NCBI GenBank assembly: GCA_963965975.1
Contig: OZ014417.1
Coordinates: forward strand, 1,409,321 to 1,473,320
Length of the DNA: 64,000 nucleotides
Direction of reading: 5' to 3'
Source: Xestospongia bergquistia
Lineage: Eukaryota; Porifera; Demospongiae; Haplosclerida; Petrosiidae
Shown: piece by piece, positions 58,901 through 64,000 of the stretch
Numbering within the stretch: the first letter of the stretch is position 1
How the letters are laid out: each line of letters begins with the position of its first letter
Notes under the pieces: model-generated
Told to the model about the DNA's origin: nothing
The model's database searches: none
Seen by the model: the letters and a program-made list of their open reading frames with translations, nothing else
Position numbers and translations under genes: made by a program

Positions 58901-59080
58901 TTTGTTAAAATACTTCTACAAAATGGAGTTCTTGGTCCAACACTGACACTTTAGAAAACATTTGTTAAAATACTTACTTCTACAAACTAGAGCTCTTGAT
59001 CCAACGTTGAGACTATAAAACATTGCTTAAAATACTTACTTCTACAAACTGGAGTTCTTTATCCAATGATGACACTATAA
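55938..59080. repeat. Satellite array, about 50 units of 61-64 bp with higher-order periodicity
   Basis: The unit core is 'tacttcttgatcc'-like, typically 'aaatacttacttctacaaac' then 'tggagttcttgatcc' plus a variable part. Three-unit blocks of 190 bp repeat, and larger blocks recur at 950 and 760 bp (the marker 'gacttcttgatccgactctg' at 56521, 57471 and 58231). On the minus strand each unit contains GTAAGTATTTTAAC followed after about 10 bases by a pyrimidine/TAG acceptor-like site. Short minus-strand frames (MFSKVSVLDQELQ...) recur only because of the repeat; the unit length is not a multiple of 3, so no long protein results. Confidence 0.95.
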
Positions 59081-59149
59081 AGGTGATAGTTTAGAAGGCC
59101 TTAATATAACCTATCTTTAAAGCAATTTAAATTAGGCTCAATCGAAGTA

Positions 59150-59605
59150 ATATAAGCTCTCTTATATGGCTAGCTTTAAAATAAATGCTAAGCTGTCTAT
59201 TAAAAGCTTGATCTAAGTAATGGCAATGGCTAGCTTTAAAATAAATGCTAAGCTGTCTATTAAAGGCTTGATCTAAGTAATAGCAATGGCTAGCTTTAAA
59301 ATAAATGCTAAGCTATCTATTAAAGGCTTGATCTAAGTAATAGCAATGGCTAGCTTTAAAATAAATGCTAAGCTGTCTTTTAAAGGCCTGATCTATGTAA
59401 TAGCAATGGTTAGCTTTAAAATAAATGCTAAGCTGTCTATTAAAGACCTGATCTATGTAATAGCAATGGTTAGCTTTAAAATAAATGCTAAGCTGTCTAT
59501 TAAAGACCTGATCTATGTAATAGCAATGGTTAGCTTTAAAATAAATGCTAAGCTGTCTAGTAATAGCAATAGTTAGCTTTAAAATAAATGCTAAGCTGTC
59601 TTTTG
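59150..59605. repeat. Tandem repeat, 60-bp unit, about 7.5 copies
   Basis: The unit begins 'atggctagctttaaaataaa' and ends near 'ttgatctaagtaatagca'. Since 60 is a multiple of 3, some copies read as a 20-residue protein repeat (SFKINAKLS), but the earlier copies have TAA in that frame. I regard it as non-coding. Confidence 0.93.
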
Positions 59606-62168
59606 AAGGCTAGATTTAATAATAAAAATTAAAATGCCTGATTCAACTAAGCACAAATAAATCCATAAGATTCAAGCTATTTCAGAGGCTCAAATGATGT
59701 AACAATAGCTGTCTTTACAAATAGCATTATAATGTGTCTTGAAGTACTATTAAAAAATACAAAATTAAAGCTAATTCTAGAAAAGAAATAAACTATAAGC
59801 TTAATGTTTAAAGCTGTCATTTATAAAAATTAGGCCTGACTCAAGATTTTATTTATTGGAAAGCTCAAAAACAATGCTTATACCAAATTTTAAAAAGTAT
59901 GCTCAACTCCAAAACTGTCTTTGATTAAAAGAAAAATTCTATCAGATGCAAATAATGATCGATACATTGACCTTTGCTTTAAATAACATTAGGCTGCCAT
60001 TGAAAACTGTCTTCAAGGCCAGATTATCAGAAAAGCTAGCTTTTTTCAAAGAAATGCACAAAGCTATTGCAACTGCTTGCATTGCAATGCGACAATACAT
60101 ATAGAATAACAGAATACATTATATATTAGGACTTCCATCTCCTTATAATGAACCATATTAGTGCTTAGTTCTGTTATAGAATGTAGTAGTACAATTACTG
60201 TCACATAACGTACAGTTACTAAACAAAAAGACAAGGTAACTCACAGTTTTGAAGGAAGACAAGCAAGACAAGACAAGCAACAACAACAAAAAAAATAAAA
60301 TAATACAGAGGTGAATGTGGACATAATACACCCAGAAAAAGCTGGGGAAAAACTAGGCCCAGTAAAAGCTGGGTAAACTTAGGTAACCCAGTAAAAGCTG
60401 GGTAAAAAGTAGATGGGCCACAACAAAAACTAGCTTACATGCTCAAAATGTATATATCAATTATCTATACCTAAGAAAACTAGGAGCACATGATACCTTG
60501 TCGATCATGTGCTCTTATCAAAAACTAGATGACCCAGTCTATAAAAACTAAGTGGTGGCCCAGTCTACAAAAACTAGATGGCCCAGATACCGTCAGGGTC
60601 AAAGCCAAGCTGTGGGCCAGAAATGATTCTCTACCAAAGCGAACACACAGTGATAACCCAACTAAGCACAAACAAATCCCTTAGATACAGCGGTGTATCA
60701 ACAAATGGACTTGTAACAGAACATAGGGAGATGGAAGTCTATATTGTCATGTGCCGTTAGCATGCAAGTCTTCACTTTAGTCCATCATATGTATGTTGTC
60801 CATCATCCAACTACCCAATACATGAGACAATGTATACTACATACATGAACAGACTTACAGGTAGAAGCTGTCATAATTAATACAAGGGCTTTCCAAATTA
60901 ACAACCATTGATCAAAATAATTTTCTCTCTCAGTAGTCCAAGGGCCAGCTATTCAGTCGGTCAAACTGAGAAATAGTGCATAGTATACAGTTTTTATACC
61001 AAAGTTAACGCGGGCTTCCACTGGGCATGCGCAGTAAGAAGTAACCGGTTTCGCAAACCAGACTTATCAGTTATTGTATTGTTTAAAGGCAACAAAGATG
61101 CTCTGATAAGCACAATATGTGGGATCATATCAGAAATCAAGTAATCCGATTGGCTAGTGGAATCACAACATCACCCGCCTTTTTTTTAGCTAGTATCAGA
61201 TTTAAAATTATGATTACATCACTATGATATCATCACATTTAAATAATAACAAACTTAAAATTTATTATCATAATAATCAAATATATATATAATTATGCAG
61301 ATCATGTGATCTGAGAGAACTTTCAAGTATTGATTCAAATCATGTTACTAACCAGTACTACCAACCGATAAAAATCAGTGAAGAACAAACCAGTATTCTT
61401 TTATTTAAACTGCTATTGTTTCCTGGCTCACAGGCCAGCAATGTAAAGCAATTATCAGAGGAAGTAATGGAAAAGTAAAATAATAGCTACATATAGGTTC
61501 ACAGTCTATGGTTTTGTGATTTGTAATGGTTCCATTGATTTCCATAATTTTCTATGGGTTCCTATAGGCTTCAGGGTTTAATGTGTTCTTATATACCAGG
61601 TTTACATTCACACAAGTGGAGATATGTTGACTCCACCCACCAATTGTAGTATCACTGACCACTTACAATCATTACAATTAAAACTTCATTATTTCAGTCC
61701 ATATGATTATCATGTGATGTTCATGTTATTAATTAACTTGATAATGTGACTTATGGTGTGTTAATCATATGTCATTACCAGTAACATTATGTGATGGTAA
61801 CCTCAACTGATGTTATTTTCAACTTCCAAACTTTATATCTAGTATATAACTTGTGAAGTTAAGCATGCAATATAATAATAATATGATTATATACAATTAC
61901 TTTAAAGGAAGCATTCATTTAACACCCCACATAGTTATTTTAATTAGAGTTTAAAAGTACACTATGTTTATTAAACATGATAATTATTAGATTTTGCAAT
62001 AGCCTTTTAAAATCATGTGACTAATTAATAATACAGTCAGTATTAAATATAAAAAAGGAGAGTCAAATTAGATGCATAATAAAACAATTAAAATGAAGCA
62101 CGGAGAAGGGATTTATGTAAAATAGCCTGACATTTCAAAATGGGTTGAGATATATAGTTTTTAAGTAT
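59606..62168. other. 2.5-kb intergenic region upstream of the satellite
   Basis: No gene seen. A set of dispersed 'cccagtaaaagctgggtaaa' and 'aaaaactagatggcccag' repeats lies at about 60330-60600. An 11-bp perfect hairpin lies at 60484-60514. A motif GGGCATGCGCAGT (about 61023-61035) resembles an NRF1 promoter site, without a gene that I can attach to it. The rest is AT-rich. Confidence 0.5.
60484..60514. repeat. Perfect 11-bp stem-loop
   Basis: gagcacatgat and atcatgtgctc pair around a 9-base loop (accttgtcg). It lies within the short dispersed repeats and may belong to a small mobile element. Confidence 0.8.
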
Positions 62169-64000
62169 TTATGTTGTTAAGGGATTTGTAGCAAGGCTCT
62201 GAGCAAATACCAGTACACCCTGGATTATTTCTTGACCACTGAGATAAATCTATTAGGAAATATTATTGTCTTTACTAGTTTATGCTCAAATAAAAGTAAC
62301 TTACATCTTCTGGAGGCAGAAGAAAGCCATATCTTCCAGTGTCTCTCAGTTTGAAAGTATAAGAAGCAGCACGATACCCTCTATTAGTACGGGTAGCATT
62401 AATTCCATAAAACCTTTAAAATGATGACATATTGCTGCATCAATATGTGGTTATTTTCCTACCAGTCACATGCCGAACCACCAAAGAAATCAGTGTTCTT
62501 TTCAGATGTGTAAATTTCATGATGGACCTACACAAAATAAATAATAAAGTCTATTTTCAAACTCACATTATAGATAGCTTCGCTCATTTCTGAACCTAGC
62601 CTGCTTAGTCTATACTCATCTGGAGTATCAGCACTTGTCCATTCTTTGTATAGACAGTAAGAAAATATTTATTTAGTTCTATTTGTTAACACTTACCATA
62701 TGGACGAATTATAAGTTGACCATATGCTTGCCAATCAATGGCACCAATAATGGGAGCATTAGCCCTATTTAAAAGTTTAAAACTATCATTATCTTCTTTA
62801 AACTAAATCTTACTGGAAATAGGCTATTGTGTTTCGTGTTTCAGGTTCAGATGCAGCACTCGGACCAGGATATGTTTCACTGCATTGACTGCTAACATTT
62901 CCATCCTATACAAAAGAGTATAAAATACAATACAAGATAAATTGATTTTCACTTGATTCCAGTGATCAGGATAATTTCTGTTTAAATCCACACCATAACA
63001 TGATGATGACGGTCCAGGTTGTCGTCTGTTCTTCACCCAGAGACGATTAGTATTCCATGTATACTAAAGAAAAGAGGCATCTTAAATTATTTGATATTAT
63101 ACTCTAGCTGTACCTCATATCCATCAGGATTAACAAATGGAATTAAAATGATCTCAACTTTCTCCATGATAGCATGAACCTATTGCATATAAAGTAATTG
63201 AAATACATGAGAGAAATGCTCACAAATTTCAATGACAACTTACATTGTCATCTTCAAAATGGTTCAAGAAATAAGCCACTAAATACATGCAAGTAGCTCC
63301 AGTTATCCAATCTCCTGTTATTAATTATAAGACAAACTTTTTATATGCTGCTCTTAAATTTCTTACTGGCATGAATCTGACATTGAAAATATATTTTAAA
63401 TTCAGGAACTCTAGATTTATAGCCAACGTGTACAGCAGGCATGTCTCGTCCTTCTACTGATTTACCAATGGATGGTATAAAACTGCAATATTCTTCAAAT
63501 TGCAGACATTGGTCATGATACCAAAGAACAATGTCATCATATCTATGCTGAATAAAGAATAAGCAGAATATGATATTACCATCTGAATGCAGTTATATAA
63601 TAGCTATAGTTAAATCTCTATTACTGAAACTTCATGTTTGCTATTCTCTATTTATAACTTACATATTCATCAAACCAATCAGCTCCTAATCCCTCTCGAA
63701 AAGTCATTTTCTCAGCTTGTTGTACGAGTTCCTCTACATTAGCAATCTTAGTACATTCTCTATGAGCTACTGCATGAGTTGTAGTCTCTAACAAATCTTT
63801 GTTAAGCCTAACATCAGCCATACCATCAGCATAGACCTGCCACACATCAACATCATCACTTTCCAAGAAGCTCTTCATACCAGCAACTTTTGTTGGACTA
63901 AAGAAAGAAATAGGGGTGTGGCTGCCTCCATATAAACACTTAGCTCTATTTACCATCTAACCAGAACTTCATCATCATATCTCACAGTTCTCTGATACAC
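62169..64000 (-). CDS. M14 carboxypeptidase paralogue with altered catalytic residues; 5' end beyond the window
   Basis: Exons in gene order: 63954 to beyond 64000, 63663-63897, 63367-63547, 63244-63314, 63114-63179, 62953-63063, 62814-62905, 62697-62764, 62567-62643, 62463-62527, 62305-62413 and 62169-62249. All intron positions and phases match the paralogue at 53556-55485, and no frame break is seen. Fold residues such as [10 protein letters not shown] and [10 protein letters not shown] are kept. The active site is not: the zinc ligand Glu72 is Asp (HARDW), His196 is Gln (DWQAYGQL) and catalytic Glu270 is Lys (YTFKLRD). It therefore looks like an expressed but non-catalytic pseudo-enzyme, perhaps binding peptides or inhibitors; that role is inference. 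The signal peptide lies outside the window. Confidence 0.92.

Noticed and set aside
55938-59080. CRISPR-like array of direct repeats
   Set aside because: Repeats are contiguous without unique spacers, units vary in length, and the genome is eukaryotic; it is a satellite.
60130-60745. Inverted 12-bp match (acttccatctcc) suggesting a 600-bp element
   Set aside because: The match is too short and the flanks show no target duplication.
60578-60760. Plus-strand frame of 60 codons starting MAQIPSGSK
   Set aside because: Lies in dispersed short repeats, without similarity or splice signals.

Overview
The window looks like nuclear DNA of an early-branching animal, most likely a demosponge; Amphimedon queenslandica or a close relative would fit, but I could not test this. 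The evidence is AT-rich sequence, small gene spacing, metazoan genes cut by many short introns with GT..AG ends, large death-domain/ankyrin genes, and abundant microsatellites and minisatellites. There is no bacterial-style operon, CRISPR array or rRNA, and I recognised no tRNA. I built the gene models by hand from splice signals, reading phase and family similarity, so exon ends are predictions.

Layout. 1-1369: no gene seen. 1370-8426 (-): PITPNM/RdgB-type phosphatidylinositol transfer protein, 11 exons, with minisatellites and a foldback element in its introns. 9687-14657 (-): intronless death-domain plus about 34 ankyrin repeats. 15289-17767: complete but decayed DNA transposon with inverted ends and a 4-bp target duplication; it carries integrase, Ulp1 protease and PHD-finger remains. 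18569-28345 (-): TRIM37-type E3 ligase, 22 exons, with a polyglutamine tail and a 4.2-kb first intron. 28657-30084 (+): CDK2AP1 (DOC-1), divergent from TRIM37. 30480-33404 (-): PPIL2 with a missing U-box part and a frame break. 33451-33874 (+): DUF1917/C11orf68-like gene with a frame break. 34108-34443 (+): possible small zinc-finger gene. 34.4-37.4 kb: repeat-rich non-coding region with duplicated modules and a GC-rich hairpin. 37464-45340 (+): large PI-specific phospholipase C with an RA-like domain. 45745-50403 (-): unrecognised 675-residue coiled-coil protein. 50777-51736 (+): SIRT4. 51869-53229 (+): NIF3L1. 53556-55485 (-): secreted M14 carboxypeptidase. 55938-59080: hierarchical satellite. 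59150-59605: 60-bp tandem repeat. 62169 to the window end (-): second M14 carboxypeptidase that has lost key catalytic residues.

The genes do not form one pathway. PITPNM and PLC both act on phosphoinositides. TRIM37 and PPIL2 are both ubiquitin-ligase families. SIRT4 and NIF3L1 both have possible mitochondrial leaders. The strongest observations are the pseudo-carboxypeptidase next to an active-looking paralogue, the fully delimited Ginger-like transposon, the satellite whose every unit carries splice-site-like signals, and the two lesions in PPIL2. I saw no clear new defence or signalling system.
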